Positions 55,061 through 64,000 of a stretch of DNA of 64,000 nucleotides are shown piece by piece. The notes beneath the pieces are model-generated. The model had not been told where the DNA came from. It saw only the letters and a list, made by a program, of their open reading frames with translations, and ran no database searches. The translations under genes were made by a program, and so were the position numbers. The DNA is from Petrachloros mirabilis ULC683 (GTDB taxonomy: Bacteria; Cyanobacteriota; Cyanobacteriia; Thermosynechococcales; Thermosynechococcaceae), in assembly GCF_009939295.1 (NCBI RefSeq), contig NZ_WVIC01000019.1:1-64000 (forward strand). The letters run 5' to 3'. Numbering within the stretch: the stretch's first letter is position 1; each line of letters opens with the position of its first letter.

Positions 55061-55437
55061 GACTGCCGCAAAAAAGCTTGCAAGCGCAGTAGCGTGAAGG
55101 TCTGCCCTAAATTTAGCGGCAGTAGCGTAATGCCTTCTAATCGAGATTGCACCCAGCCATGCCCCCACGACCACTCGTGAAATCCATCAATTCCCTGGCT
55201 AAGGGTCAGGCGAATACCATTGGGAACCAACTGCTCAACCTGGTGCTGCACGGCGACAGGGCCAGTCCAGCTCGTGAACTGTAATCCCGGTGTTAGGTGC
55301 TGAGGTAGACCTTGAGACAGTCGTTGAGGCCAAAGCCATTGACGTAGCTGATCTGTTTGGGTCAGCGCCGCTGCCAATTGCTGGGCTGAGGCATTGGTTT
55401 CAAGGCGCAGTTGACTGTGTTGATAGGTGCCAAACAT
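55057..55437 (-). CDS. SRPBCC-like hypothetical protein
   Basis: 126 residues. The order of a first strand (HSQLRLETNASAQQLAAALTQTDQLRQWLWPQ), a central GLQFTSWTGPVAVQHQVEQLVPNGIRLTLSQGIDGFHEWSWGHGWVQ and a C-terminal helix suggests a START/SRPBCC ligand-binding fold, but the match is to the fold pattern and not to a known family. No signal peptide. Convergent with the methyltransferase gene. Confidence 0.6.
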   Translation of the reverse strand: MFGTYQHSQLRLETNASAQQLAAALTQTDQLRQWLWPQRLSQGLPQHLTPGLQFTSWTGPVAVQHQVEQLVPNGIRLTLSQGIDGFHEWSWGHGWVQSRLEGITLLPLNLGQTFTLLRLQAFLRQS

Positions 55438-55548
55438 AGATCGTCCAGGATAGGGCAGTTTGAATCTGGCCTGAGTTCACTGATAGGGCTAGCAGCAACA
55501 TACTGCCATGCGATCTATTGTAGGGGTGAAGAGAGTGGAACACTGACA

Positions 55549-56073
55549 CTAAGCGACGGCTAGACGCGCATCCATGGTGGCATCAGTGGGAGTCTTGTCC
55601 GCATTTTTGACTTCGCTGAGTTGCTGTTGCCACGCGATCGCAACCGTCCCTGGCAACACACCGACAAGCTTAGCGAGCACATCATTGGGAATGCTTTGGA
55701 CTTCCGTTACCCCAAAACGCTCACAGAGAAGCTGAACAATGGCCACTGCCCGACGCAGGGGTGAGTCATCCTGGCAAAGTTGCTGCATAGCATCAATATC
55801 ATCCATGCGCTGCTGAAAAGCAACCTGTCGCTCTGGGGTAGATTCTGGAACTGTAAACTCAACTGCACCTAGGGTGTAGAGAGTCACGCATTGGGTATCA
55901 AACATACCGCCCACCGCTGACCCCGCATTCACAAATTCTGCATGATAAGGCTTTTGTAAGATTAGACCCCCCGGCTCATGCTGGCTAAGGGCAAGAAGCT
56001 GGCCACTCTTGAGCAACTCAATGGGTTGGTTCTTACGACCTATCGTCTCAGAATTAGCAGTATTTGAGTTCAT
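55549..56073 (-). CDS. Conserved hypothetical protein with HTH-like C-terminus
   Basis: 174 residues. Residues about 15-75 look like a beta-rich domain (GQLLALSQHEPGGLILQKPYHAEFV). The middle is helical (RQVAFQQRMDDIDAMQQL, SPLRRAVAIVQLLCERFG). The tail VQSIPNDVLAKLVGVLPGTVAIAWQQQLSE has the LAxLVGVxxxTV spacing of a Crp-type helix-turn-helix. I do not recognise the family, and the regulator idea is inference from that pattern. Confidence 0.55.
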   Translation of the reverse strand: MNSNTANSETIGRKNQPIELLKSGQLLALSQHEPGGLILQKPYHAEFVNAGSAVGGMFDTQCVTLYTLGAVEFTVPESTPERQVAFQQRMDDIDAMQQLCQDDSPLRRAVAIVQLLCERFGVTEVQSIPNDVLAKLVGVLPGTVAIAWQQQLSEVKNADKTPTDATMDARLAVA

Positions 56074-56425
56074 AGTCTTATGTCTTACCAGTTAAATGAT
56101 AGCTAGGCAACTCCAGCAAAATTTTAAGTGGAGCCTGCCAGTGGAGTGAGATTAGGCCATCAAGTACCCAGTGAGTGCACTTAATGTGTACTATCCCGTC
56201 TCCAGCGGAAAAAGTCCAATCAGCTCACATAAAGATCTTCATTAAAATCTAATTGAGCTCTAATACTTTAATTATCTACCGCCCACCTTGAAATCGCTTC
56301 CGTGAGAATACGGGACATTGAAAAGACTAGCCCGAGGGTGTTATAGTCTCTTCCTGGCTTACGCTTCAGGGTATGCACATGCCCCTGCCACCCCCTCCGT
56401 AATTTCTGGGAGAGCATCCGTAAAA
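56074..56425. other. Intergenic region of 352 bp
   Basis: Holds no supported gene. The short open frames that cross into the CYTH gene are antisense shadows. AT-rich sequence at 56230-56280 may contain the promoter of the upstream gene on the minus strand. Confidence 0.45.
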
Positions 56426-56926
56426 TCACCTTGTCAGATGATTTGCCAGACGATCTTCTGCTGTCCAGGTTTGATAGGGATGTTGAGCAAGGTAGGAATT
56501 ATAATACCGCCGATCTTGCGAAACTTCCATGCCCACCCAGTCTGGTAACGACACACTTTGATCAGGGTCACTCAGCTCTACCTCAGCCAGCAGTAAGCCC
56601 TGATTGCGCCCCTGAAATTCGTCCACTTCCCAAATCAAGCCCCCCCAAGGCACTCGATACCGAGTTTTCTCAACGATCCAACCGGGGCAGAGGGTTGACA
56701 AAATTTCCTGAGCTTCCCCAATGGGAATACCATACTCATACTCAGACCGAGAAATACCCTGACTTTTGCCCTTAAGAGTCAGCCAAGCACAGCCCCCAGC
56801 AATGCGCACTCGAACGGTGCAGTGAGACGAAAGCCCCAGATAGCCTTGCAGATATGAAGTGCCCTGATGATCTGATCGCCAGCCCTGACCCGTGACCAGA
56901 AACTTACGCTCAATTTCAATTGACAT
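56426..56926 (-). CDS. CYTH domain protein
   Basis: 166 residues forming one complete CYTH triphosphate-tunnel domain. It has the defining MSIEIERKFLV start (ExExK), YLQGYLGLSSHCTVRVRIAGGCAWLTLKGKS, SRSEYEYGIP, VEKTRYRVPWGGLIWEVDEFQG and LLLAEVELSDPDQ. Such proteins hydrolyse tripolyphosphate or nucleotide triphosphates with metal ions; a CyaB-type cyclase role is less likely for short bacterial forms. It lies 24 bp upstream of the response regulator on the same strand. Confidence 0.92.
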   Translation of the reverse strand: MSIEIERKFLVTGQGWRSDHQGTSYLQGYLGLSSHCTVRVRIAGGCAWLTLKGKSQGISRSEYEYGIPIGEAQEILSTLCPGWIVEKTRYRVPWGGLIWEVDEFQGRNQGLLLAEVELSDPDQSVSLPDWVGMEVSQDRRYYNSYLAQHPYQTWTAEDRLANHLTR

Positions 56927-56950
56927 GGGACTTGATCACCTGATGCGAGT

Positions 56951-57322
56951 TCAGGATGGGTTTTTTAACAGCTTGCGAACCGTAGCAATCATTTCATCCG
57001 GATTAAACGGCTTCGTAATGTAGGCATCTCCACCCTGTCTCATGCCCCAATGACGATCAAAGGCTTCACCCTTAGTCGTACACATAATGACTGGCATATT
57101 GAATTCTTGCTTGACCCAGCGACAAAGCTCATAGCCATTCATATTGGGCATCACAATATCTGTGATCAATAAAGATGGGGGGCTATCAGCTTTTTCTTTG
57201 AGAAGCTGCTTTGCGGCTAGACCATCTTCGGCCTCAAGCACCTCTAACCCGTAATCTCGGAGAAGATCACAGAGCACTGCGCGCATTGTGGGACTGTCGT
57301 CAACCACCATCACCGTTGTCAT
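56951..57322 (-). CDS. CheY-like single-domain response regulator (PilH/PixH-type)
   Basis: 123 residues forming just a receiver domain: VMVVDDSPTMRAVLCDLLRDYG (acidic pair), LLITDIVMPNMNGYELCRWVKQ (phospho-Asp in ITD), MCTTKGEAFDRHWGMRQGGDAYITKPFN (Thr and Lys). The GQGGDAYITKPF-type ending and lone domain match the PilH/TaxP regulators that control type IV pili and phototaxis in cyanobacteria. No histidine kinase or chemotaxis genes are adjacent, so its partner is unknown. Confidence 0.9.
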   Translation of the reverse strand: MTTVMVVDDSPTMRAVLCDLLRDYGLEVLEAEDGLAAKQLLKEKADSPPSLLITDIVMPNMNGYELCRWVKQEFNMPVIMCTTKGEAFDRHWGMRQGGDAYITKPFNPDEMIATVRKLLKNPS

Positions 57323-57559
57323 ATTACTCCACCTATTTTGCGGCCAGCATCTCTAAGGAGTATTCCCCATTAGACAGCATAAGCGCCCTGAAAAGCATAC
57401 GTGTTTATACGGTAGTTTAGTTGCTTTTGGCCATGCTTTAATACACAAACTTGTTTTCTATCTAACCCTGTTAGCCAAGTCAAGCTATATTTCAGGGCTA
57501 ATTCTTGATCAACAAGGGTGCCCTATCGCCGAGGAAGCACTGTAACACTCAGATGAACG

Positions 57560-58780
57560 CTACACGGTAAAACGAATAAACTTTTTCTTTCCCACCTGGA
57601 GAACCTGACCACTCAGCGCTTCAGGAGACTCGATCTTCCAGTCCACTTGGTTAATTTTTATACCATTGAGTTTGACGGCTCCCCCTTGAATTTGGCGACG
57701 GGCATCACTGCTGCTGGTGCAGAGCCCACTGGCACTCACCAGGTAAAAGAGCTTGGCCGGAAACTGCACCTCTGCCAAAGAGAATTCTGGAATCAGCTCG
57801 GTGTCACTCAGGGTGCCCTGGGTGACCATGGCCGCCACCGATTGCTGGGTAGATTGGGCGACCTCAGCCCCATGGTACTGACTCACAAGCTCCAGGGCGA
57901 GCTGCTTTTGGCCATCACGAGGATTCTCTGGCAGATCCTTCAGCGGTAGATTGGTCAACAATTCAAAATATTGGGCAAGGAGGGGATCCGGGGTCTTTTC
58001 TAGCTTGGAGTACATGGTCACCGGATCTTCGGCCAGCCCCACGTAGTTGTTAAGAGACTTGGACATTTTTTGCACCCCATCGGTGCCCACCAGAATCGGC
58101 ATCAGTAGGCCAAACTGTGGCGGCTGCCCAAAGTGACGCTGTAGATCGCGCCCCACAGCAATATTGAATTTTTGGTCGGTGCCCCCTAGCTCTACATCGG
58201 CCTGCACCGCCACTGAGTCATAGCCCTGCATCATCGGGTAGAGAAATTCATGGAGGTAGACGGGGCTACCTTGCTGATAGCGCTCGGCAAAGCCTTCCTT
58301 GGCCAACATCTGGCCTACAGTCATGGTGGTCATGAGTTCCAGGGTTTTGGCCAAATCCAGGCGCGATAGCCACTCGGAGTTGTAGCGAATTTCTAAGCGA
58401 CCGGGGGCATCAAAGTCGAGGATGGGGCGAATTTGATCCAGATAGGTGCGGACATTTGCAGCGACATCTGCTTCGGTGAGTTGACGCCGGACTTCAGATT
58501 TACCGGTGGGATCACCAATGCGGGCGGTAAAGTCTCCGATAATCAAAACAGCAATATGCCCTTGGTCTTGAAAGGCTCGCAGCTTGCGAATGGGAATGCT
58601 ATGGCCAAGATGGACTTCGCTGCCGGTGGGATCAATGCCAAATTTAATCCGGAGGGGGCGATCGGTGTGTTGCAGCCGGTAGGCAAGATTCTCGTTAGGG
58701 TTTTGGCTGTCGGGCACATGGGGAAAGAGATCACTTACACCCCGCTCAAGCAGGGTGGCCACCGGATTGGTCATAGTCAT
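57560..58780 (-). CDS. tyrS: Tyrosyl-tRNA synthetase
   Basis: Charges tRNA-Tyr with tyrosine. About 406 residues. Class I motifs: [21 protein letters not shown] (HIGH-like HLGH), [14 protein letters not shown] (KMSKS), [14 protein letters not shown]. The tail [34 protein letters not shown] is the S4 RNA-binding domain. ATG 58780 is chosen; ATG 58774 and an upstream GTG (58786) are in frame and no site is favoured by a ribosome-binding site. Complete and normal length for the family. Confidence 0.96.
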   Translation of the reverse strand: MTMTNPVATLLERGVSDLFPHVPDSQNPNENLAYRLQHTDRPLRIKFGIDPTGSEVHLGHSIPIRKLRAFQDQGHIAVLIIGDFTARIGDPTGKSEVRRQLTEADVAANVRTYLDQIRPILDFDAPGRLEIRYNSEWLSRLDLAKTLELMTTMTVGQMLAKEGFAERYQQGSPVYLHEFLYPMMQGYDSVAVQADVELGGTDQKFNIAVGRDLQRHFGQPPQFGLLMPILVGTDGVQKMSKSLNNYVGLAEDPVTMYSKLEKTPDPLLAQYFELLTNLPLKDLPENPRDGQKQLALELVSQYHGAEVAQSTQQSVAAMVTQGTLSDTELIPEFSLAEVQFPAKLFYLVSASGLCTSSSDARRQIQGGAVKLNGIKINQVDWKIESPEALSGQVLQVGKKKFIRFTV

Positions 58781-58875
58781 CAACACATGGGAGTAGAGGC
58801 ACCCATTTAGTGTATCGTTGCCGGGTACTCGGAACCTAAAATAGAGGCACCCAGCAGCTAGCCCAGACCCAATCT

Positions 58876-59439
58876 ATGATTGCTACTCCAAACTATATTA
58901 GTCCGGAAGAATATCTGGACATTGAACAACGGAGTCAAATTCGCCATGAATACCGTCGGGGTCTGGTTTACGCTATGGCTGGCGGGACTGACAATCATGA
59001 TCGCATTACGTTTAATTTGCTGAAGCGCATTGACAACCACTTTGGCGATCCCTCAGACTGTCGGTTTTACTCTGGGAATGTCAAGGTTAGCTATTTCCAT
59101 GAATTTTATTATTATCCGGATGCTTTTATTACCTGTGATCCACGCGACCGTGAGGATCGCTATGTTAAGCGCTTCCCGAAGTTGATTGCTGAAGTTCTTT
59201 CATCTAGTACAGAAGCCTTTGATCTGGGTGACAAATTTGCCGATTATCAGCGGATTGAGTCTTTAGAGGAATACGTCCTCATTTCGCAAACCCAGCAACA
59301 GGTTGAATGTCGAAGACGCATCACTCCTCACACCTGGGAGTCTGTCATTAATGAAGCTGGGAGTTGGATCAATTTGAACAGTATTGGCCTAGACTTCCCG
59401 ATCGCAGATCTCTATCGGGGCTTGGATGCCTTGCCTTAG
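58876..59439 (+). CDS. Uma2 family endonuclease
   Basis: 187 residues: YISPEEYLDIEQRSQIRHEYRRGLVYAMAGGTDNHDRI (typical Uma2 opening), FYYYPDAFITCDP (Asp), KLIAEVLSSSTEAFDLGDKFADYQRIESLEEYVLIS (Glu in AEVLS). Complete and intact, unlike the copy at 2840-3587. It is divergent from tyrS and its end overlaps the next gene by four bases. Confidence 0.92.
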   Translation: MIATPNYISPEEYLDIEQRSQIRHEYRRGLVYAMAGGTDNHDRITFNLLKRIDNHFGDPSDCRFYSGNVKVSYFHEFYYYPDAFITCDPRDREDRYVKRFPKLIAEVLSSSTEAFDLGDKFADYQRIESLEEYVLISQTQQQVECRRRITPHTWESVINEAGSWINLNSIGLDFPIADLYRGLDALP

Positions 59440-60299
59440 GCATCGGGTGGAGCGATCGCAACTTCCAGCAACTCCAGCGGCACATTTGGGTTAGCTCCAA
59501 TGCCGGCCCATTGCATATACAAGCGATCGGCGGCGACTGTGAGGATCTGAGCGTCCGTTTGCCCCAGTGGATTGGAGGTCTCTAATCGCAACAGATCCAG
59601 CGGGGGAATCCCTCGGGCAGTATTGCTGAACCCTGAGAGAGCTGCCACTAAAATGGGTAAGATCCTAGGCGCAGGAATGTGGCGGGCACGCTGAAGGCTG
59701 AGGTGAAAATGGGTGGCGGTGCTGAGCCAGGTGTAGCAGGCTAGCGCCAGCAGGGTTAAGGGTGAAACCGCAATGGCTTCTGGGGAAGGTGTTGGGGTAC
59801 TTGGCAAATCAGTGCCTTGGGGACAAGGTTGGGGACAGGGTTGGGGACTGAGGGCTGCGATCGCACCCATCAATGCCACCCGTTGCTCCAGAAGCGTTTG
59901 CACAGTCTCTAGAATGGGGAGGGAGCCAAACCCAGCAGCCTCAAGTTGCGCCCAGCTTCGGGGCAACACCGTCAGGAACGACTGCATTGGATCGGCCAAG
60001 ATCGTCACCAAAATTGCGCCTAGCCCCTGAGCCGTCTGGTGCCATTCCAGATCCGTTTGGGGTGAAAAGCCCCGCCGAATGTAATCTTGCCACTGCCAGG
60101 GGGAATCACTACCCAGCAAGAATGTGGGCAAGAGAGCCATCAAGGCTTGCTCAGGCGGTTTCTCCGAGGGCTGAGACTGCCCCCAAGTCAACAGCGATTG
60201 CATAAAAGACTGACTGGGGTGGGGAGCATACCCTAAGGTGAGCCGTTCACCCACACCGACCCCTAAAAACAACCCCCGAAAGTGCCCTAAGCTATCCAC
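59436..60299 (-). CDS. ADP-ribosylglycohydrolase-like protein, degenerate
   Basis: 287 residues from GTG 60299. It opens GHFRGLFLGVGVGERLTLG, resembling the RFxGxLLGxAxGExL start of ADP-ribosylglycohydrolases, and is helical throughout as in that fold. However, I find none of the Asp-rich metal-binding motifs, so the resemblance is weak and catalysis is doubtful. A Pro/Cys-rich segment (QPCPQPCPQ) sits in the middle. It starts 5 bp after nagA and is probably co-transcribed. Confidence 0.5.
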   Translation of the reverse strand: MDSLGHFRGLFLGVGVGERLTLGYAPHPSQSFMQSLLTWGQSQPSEKPPEQALMALLPTFLLGSDSPWQWQDYIRRGFSPQTDLEWHQTAQGLGAILVTILADPMQSFLTVLPRSWAQLEAAGFGSLPILETVQTLLEQRVALMGAIAALSPQPCPQPCPQGTDLPSTPTPSPEAIAVSPLTLLALACYTWLSTATHFHLSLQRARHIPAPRILPILVAALSGFSNTARGIPPLDLLRLETSNPLGQTDAQILTVAADRLYMQWAGIGANPNVPLELLEVAIAPPDA

Positions 60300-60303
60300 T
60301 GGC

Positions 60304-61467
60304 TCAACAATCCTCTGGCCAGGAAAACAACCGTTCCCAGCTTAGAGTGTTCTTAGCGTCAAGATGCCAGCGCAGCAAGCCGGATAAGGACTGTCCAGGG
60401 CCAAGTCCAGGCAGATTTAGCGCTTGGCGGGGGGCTTCCGTGGCTAAGTGAATGGCTTCTGGCACTGAACAGATGCCCCAATGCACCAGGTTTTGCACCC
60501 CCTGCAATAGGGGTAGCGTCGTCCCAGCTAGGGTACCGTCCGCCAGACGAGCGGTGCCGTTTGCAATCGTGATGGTGCGGGCATCCCAAGGGTAGGTGCC
60601 ATCGGGCAATCCCAGGGGAGCTAGGGCATCGCTGACCAGAAACAGCCCGGATCTCTGAGCCATCCGCACTAAGAGTTGCAGCATTCTGGGGTGGATGTGC
60701 TCACCGTCTGCAATCACACCACACCGAATGCCCGGGGTGAGTAGTGCTGCCCCCAACAGCCCTGGCTGGCGGTGGTGGAGGCTGGGCATGGCGTTAAAGG
60801 CATGGGTGACTAGGGTTGCGCCTTGCTCAAAGGCAGTCTGCGCCTCTTCTGCCGTGGCCAGAGAATGTCCCAAGCTGATGAAGATGTTGCGATCGCGCAG
60901 AGCGGCCAAGGCCATCCCCGTTGGATCCAGCTCCGGGGCGAGGGTGATCAACTTGACCTGGGCACTGTACACACCCAACACCCGCTCCACTTCTGTCACG
61001 GTTAGCGGCAAGAGAAACTCAGCCGGATGCGCCCCCTGCTTGGCGGGGTTGAGAAATGGCCCCTCTAGGTGTGCCCCAAGAATCTGGGCGGTGCCTGGTT
61101 CGGGCTGAAACTGCGATAGGTGGGCTAGAGCGCTGTGAATGTTGTCCACAGATGTGGTCACCAGGGTTGGCAAGTAGGCGTCTACCCCCTGCTCCCACAA
61201 AAAGCGGCAAATTTTAGACAAGGTAGAACCGGGCATCGCCCCCAAGTCGGTAAAGGCAATGCCCAGCGCCCCATTGATTTGCAGATCAACACCGCCAAGG
61301 GACAGCCAATCCCCCCCTAGATCTAGGCAAGGAAAGTTTTCTGCTACCTGGATCTGGGGCTGAATCGTCGCAATCTGACCTGATTGGATGAGAACCTGCT
61401 GTAGACCCGAATAACCTGCAATTTGGGCGTTTTTCAGGCAAAGGGACAATGACTGTGTTTTTGCCAC
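60304..61467 (-). CDS. nagA: N-acetylglucosamine-6-phosphate deacetylase
   Basis: Removes acetate from GlcNAc-6-phosphate, recycling cell-wall sugar. 387 residues from GTG 61467. Amidohydrolase-fold signals: GVDLQINGALG, LGAHLEGPFLNPAKQGAHPAEF (metal Glu), ISLGHSLATAEEA (His), VTHAFNAMPSLHHRQPGLLG, VSDALAPLGLPDG (Asp). Three nearby genes read in the same direction (membrane protein, nagA, ADP-ribosylglycohydrolase-like), suggesting one operon. No nagB is in the window. Confidence 0.95.
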   Translation of the reverse strand: MAKTQSLSLCLKNAQIAGYSGLQQVLIQSGQIATIQPQIQVAENFPCLDLGGDWLSLGGVDLQINGALGIAFTDLGAMPGSTLSKICRFLWEQGVDAYLPTLVTTSVDNIHSALAHLSQFQPEPGTAQILGAHLEGPFLNPAKQGAHPAEFLLPLTVTEVERVLGVYSAQVKLITLAPELDPTGMALAALRDRNIFISLGHSLATAEEAQTAFEQGATLVTHAFNAMPSLHHRQPGLLGAALLTPGIRCGVIADGEHIHPRMLQLLVRMAQRSGLFLVSDALAPLGLPDGTYPWDARTITIANGTARLADGTLAGTTLPLLQGVQNLVHWGICSVPEAIHLATEAPRQALNLPGLGPGQSLSGLLRWHLDAKNTLSWERLFSWPEDC

Positions 61468-61470
61468 GTC

Positions 61471-61782
61471 CTAGCTGGGTTGGACGGCTCCCGGTTGACC
61501 GGGATTGCTGTTGGGGGGAACTGGCTGCGATCGCGGTGCTGTTTCTTCCATGGGCTTCAGCTCAATGTTGTTGAGCAGCGTAGTCACAAAGGCAAACAGC
61601 AAGAAGGGCAGGGACAAAACTAAAATCAGCCCCCCGGTCAAAAAGGCATAGACCGGGTTTTCGTACATGGCGATCGCCGATGCCAGACTAATAAAAATCA
61701 CAATTAGCCAAACCATGACCTGTCCATAAATATCGCCAAAGGTGAGGGTGCAAGAAAAGCGATATTTTTGTAATGGATTCAT
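61471..61782 (-). CDS. Small membrane protein
   Basis: 103 residues from ATG 61782 ([16 protein letters not shown]). Two hydrophobic segments ([18 protein letters not shown] and [24 protein letters not shown]) are followed by a Pro/Ser/Gln-rich tail. An in-frame extension to 61803 adds seven residues. I do not recognise a family. It is the first gene of the nagA operon, with 3 bp between. Confidence 0.7.
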   Translation of the reverse strand: MNPLQKYRFSCTLTFGDIYGQVMVWLIVIFISLASAIAMYENPVYAFLTGGLILVLSLPFLLFAFVTTLLNNIELKPMEETAPRSQPVPPNSNPGQPGAVQPS

Positions 61783-62005
61783 CAGGGTTTCCTCAAGCAG
61801 CATCAGGGGAACATGGGCATTTGCTGAAATTGTGCAGTGCTACAGCAAAGCCGCAATCATTTGCGACTTAAATTTTAGACAAAATTTACAAGGCTTTAAT
61901 GGATTTAAACAAAACGATAGACTCCTGACGCTGAAATCGATCAAACCCAGGGTTCTAAGCCTAGGTAAGATAAACTTTTGTAACGTTAAGGGCTGGAAGG
62001 CAACT

Positions 62006-62536
62006 ATGACCCAAGCACAAGTGGCCATTATTATGGGCAGTGATTCAGACTTGCCCACCATGGAGGGTGCGATCGCCATCTGCGAAACCTTTGGTGTTCC
62101 TCACCACGTGGAAATCATCTCTGCCCATCGCACCCCCAACCGCATGGTCGAATTTGCCCAGCAGGCTCACCATCAAGGTCTGAAAGTAATTATTGCAGGG
62201 GCGGGGGGAGCGGCTCATCTCCCTGGCATGGTCGCGGCCCTCACCCCTCTGCCCGTCATTGGAGTGCCCGTTCCCAGCCGCTGCTTGCAAGGGGTTGATT
62301 CGCTCTACTCCATTGTGCAGATGCCCGCCGGGATTCCCGTGGCCACCGTCGCCATTGGCAACGCCACCAACGCGGGCCTTCTGGCGATCCAAATCTTGGC
62401 TACCCACGATCCTGAACTGCTACAAAAAGTCCAGACCTATCGCCAGGACTTGAGCCAAAGGGTGCAAACCAAGCAAGATCGCTTGGCGAATCTAGGCTAT
62501 CAGCAGTATCTTCAAGAGCAACAAGCCAAGGCATGA
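62006..62536 (+). CDS. purE: 5-(carboxyamino)imidazole ribonucleotide mutase
   Basis: Purine pathway step after PurK, moving the carboxyl group to C4 of the imidazole. 176 residues from ATG 62006 ([22 protein letters not shown]). [25 protein letters not shown] and [16 protein letters not shown] are the complete class I PurE motif set. The sequence upstream to 61742 is an open frame but unrelated to PurE. Its stop overlaps the alr start by four bases (ATGA), so translation is probably coupled. Confidence 0.96.
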   Translation: MTQAQVAIIMGSDSDLPTMEGAIAICETFGVPHHVEIISAHRTPNRMVEFAQQAHHQGLKVIIAGAGGAAHLPGMVAALTPLPVIGVPVPSRCLQGVDSLYSIVQMPAGIPVATVAIGNATNAGLLAIQILATHDPELLQKVQTYRQDLSQRVQTKQDRLANLGYQQYLQEQQAKA

Positions 62537-63708
62537 GCGCCAGCCTCGTGCCCTCTTCTGCGGAGTCATTGCCTGTGGTCTGTGGATCCCCATTCCCGAG
62601 CTGCGATCGCGCCTGGATCACCATTGATCCAGCGGCGCTGATTCATAACTTCAAGCAACTTGAGACTGTGTTGGCACCCCCCACTCAAATCCTGGCAGTG
62701 GTGAAAGCAGATGCCTATGGCCATGGTGCCGTGACGGTAGCTCGGACGGTGGTTGCCCAGGGGGCGGCAGCCCTGGGAGTGGCGACCCTGGCTGAGGGCA
62801 TCGCCCTGCGTCAGGCCAACCTCACTGTTCCCATCGTGATTCTAGGAGCCATCCACAATCCGGAGCAGATCCAGGCTTTGAGCCAGTGGCAACTCCAGCC
62901 CACCCTCTGTAGTCCCGAGCAGGCTCGATGTTTTTCCCAGCATCTCACAGCACCGCTGCCCGTTCACCTCAAAATTGATACGGGCATGTCGCGCCTAGGG
63001 CCGCTCTGGCTCCAGGGTTCAGAGTTTATCAAGCTGGTTCACAGTCTGCCCAATCTGGATATTGCCAGTGTCTACTCGCATCTGGCTACGGCGGATGACC
63101 CTGACCCCAGCTTCATGGTGATCCAGCAGCAGCGCTTTGAGCAGGTGATTCAACACGCGCACTTAGCAGGAATTTCCATTCCCAGACTGCACCTAGCCAA
63201 CTCAGCAGGAGCCCTCAGCGGCCAGCCATTCCACTACGACTGGGTTCGCATTGGCCTGGCGCTGTACGGTCTATACCCTAGCCCTCAGTTTCACTCAATC
63301 CTGAATCTCCAGCCGGTCATGCAGGTAAAGGCACGGGTAACACAGCTTAAAGCCGTGCCAGCCGGAACGGGCGTTAGCTATGGCCACACCTATGTCACCC
63401 CACATCCCATGACCCTGGCAGTGGTGGCCATTGGCTATGCCGATGGCGTGCCCCGCCGCCTCTCTAATCAAATCTCAGTTCTGATTCGGGGGCAACGAGT
63501 GCCCCAGGTGGGGATCATCACCATGGATCAGCTCATGGTGGATGTTAGCGATCTAGCTCAGGTGAAGGTGGGGGATGAGGTGACGCTCCTGGGTCAAGAT
63601 AGAGATCAGTCCATTTCTGCTGATGACTGGGCGGCGCAACTGGGAACCATTTCCTATGAAATTGTCTGTAACTTCAAGCCTCGCTTGCCGCGCATTGTTC
63701 TAGGTTAA
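62533..63708 (+). CDS. alr: Alanine racemase
   Basis: PLP enzyme that makes D-alanine for peptidoglycan; cytoplasmic. 391 residues. [18 protein letters not shown] has the PLP lysine; [20 protein letters not shown] and [14 protein letters not shown] (catalytic Tyr) are present, with [11 protein letters not shown] and [14 protein letters not shown] near the end. A polar leader of about 28 residues precedes the barrel. It is coupled to purE by an ATGA overlap. Confidence 0.96.
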   Translation: MSASLVPSSAESLPVVCGSPFPSCDRAWITIDPAALIHNFKQLETVLAPPTQILAVVKADAYGHGAVTVARTVVAQGAAALGVATLAEGIALRQANLTVPIVILGAIHNPEQIQALSQWQLQPTLCSPEQARCFSQHLTAPLPVHLKIDTGMSRLGPLWLQGSEFIKLVHSLPNLDIASVYSHLATADDPDPSFMVIQQQRFEQVIQHAHLAGISIPRLHLANSAGALSGQPFHYDWVRIGLALYGLYPSPQFHSILNLQPVMQVKARVTQLKAVPAGTGVSYGHTYVTPHPMTLAVVAIGYADGVPRRLSNQISVLIRGQRVPQVGIITMDQLMVDVSDLAQVKVGDEVTLLGQDRDQSISADDWAAQLGTISYEIVCNFKPRLPRIVLG

Positions 63709-63734
63709 AGGGAGATGCCGTCGATCAATGTCCT

Positions 63735-64000
63735 ATGGATTGGAGTTTAGCCTTACCCACGTTTTTGATCACCCTCCGAGAAGGGGTTGAAGCAGCCCTA
63801 GTCGTAGGCATTGTGCTGGCCTGTCTACAGCAATCTCAGCACGCTCACTTGAAACCCTGGGTATACCTTGGGATGGGTGCGGGGGTATTGATGAGTTTGG
63901 CCTTGGGGGGACTGCTCCAAGGCAGTCTTTGGGGGTTGCAAAGCTCTAAAGCGCCCTATGCTTCATTCTTGAAGCAACTGTTTGAGGCAGGCGTTGGCAG
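63735..64000 (+). CDS. FTR1 family iron permease-like protein, 5' part
   Basis: The window ends after 88 codons. MDWSLALPTFLITLREGVEAALVVGIVLACL carries the REGxE motif of FTR1/EfeU-type iron permeases, followed by a second helix (WVYLGMGAGVLMSLALGGLL). A polytopic inner-membrane protein is expected. It starts 26 bp after alr. The partial sequence cannot show the second REGxE or any linked oxidase or lipoprotein genes. Confidence 0.88.
   Translation, partial: MDWSLALPTFLITLREGVEAALVVGIVLACLQQSQHAHLKPWVYLGMGAGVLMSLALGGLLQGSLWGLQSSKAPYASFLKQLFEAGVG

Noticed and set aside
61742-62005. N-terminal extension of PurE
   Set aside because: The open frame before ATG 62006 overlaps the divergent membrane-protein gene and has no PurE-like residues.

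Overview
The window is chromosomal DNA of a cyanobacterium. Evidence: a psb30/ycf12 photosystem II gene, a 1026-residue PEP carboxylase, many families found almost only in cyanobacteria (DUF1816, DUF1825, several small conserved proteins), many Uma2 nucleases, a FurA-type regulator, a B12-dependent ribonucleotide reductase, and frequent GCGATCGC (HIP1-type) octamers. I cannot fix the genus. Genes are dense, in short operons, on both strands. I see no prophage, no CRISPR array and no transposase.

Layout. (1) 1-3600 is a decaying accessory patch: fragments of a DUF3782-type nuclease, an intact relative, an intact Uma2 gene, a DUF29 gene, and a second Uma2 gene cut by a 106-bp MITE-like insertion. 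(2) 3618-8500: a frameshifted WecA/MraY-type sugar-phosphate transferase, dxs (isoprenoids), mtnA (methionine salvage) and a single-repeat UPF0016/GDT1 cation transporter. (3) 8550-9930: MITE copy, YkgJ-type cysteine-cluster protein, a duplicated 145-bp repeat and psb30. (4) 9925-17750, mostly minus strand: recJ, a class IV aminotransferase, a DUF1003 protein, and an NAD operon nadD-nrtR-nadE behind a good palindromic operator candidate. (5) 18263-28010: an FHA-PAS-GAF-GGDEF-EAL c-di-GMP protein, 5-formyl-THF cyclo-ligase, a Tat-targeted caspase-like protein without its catalytic dyad, sat, and a phosphohexomutase. (6) 28100-38000: ppc, a DUF1499 protein, a complete CUT1 sugar/compatible-solute ABC importer, furA, and an exported VirB10-like protein. 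(7) 38515-42470: nrdJ, cysteine desulfurase, DUF1825 gene, a tandem MITE-like repeat and tRNA-Asp. (8) 42575-50170: hemW, two genes of a branched-chain/neutral amino-acid ABC importer, cbiT, YdcF, an alpha/beta hydrolase. (9) 50180-53750, all minus: mrnC-rlmB-DUF1816 cluster, a STAS-domain gene with a possible AUU start, and carA. (10) 53858-64000: methyltransferase, CYTH phosphohydrolase, CheY-like regulator, tyrS, Uma2, a membrane protein-nagA-ADP-ribosylglycohydrolase-like operon, purE-alr, and the start of an FTR1-type iron permease that runs off the window.

The metabolic genes are housekeeping: NAD synthesis under its own regulator, carbon fixation (ppc), sulfate activation (sat), isoprenoids (dxs), purines and pyrimidines (purE, carA), B12 synthesis (cbiT) alongside a B12-dependent reductase (nrdJ). 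The unusual content lies mainly between genes: three small non-autonomous repeat families (A ~108 bp, B ~200 bp, C ~106 bp), one of which demonstrably broke a gene, plus several proteins with lost motifs or odd starts. No wholly new multi-gene system stands out. The best leads are the NrtR operator, the inactive Tat-caspase, and the repeat families.
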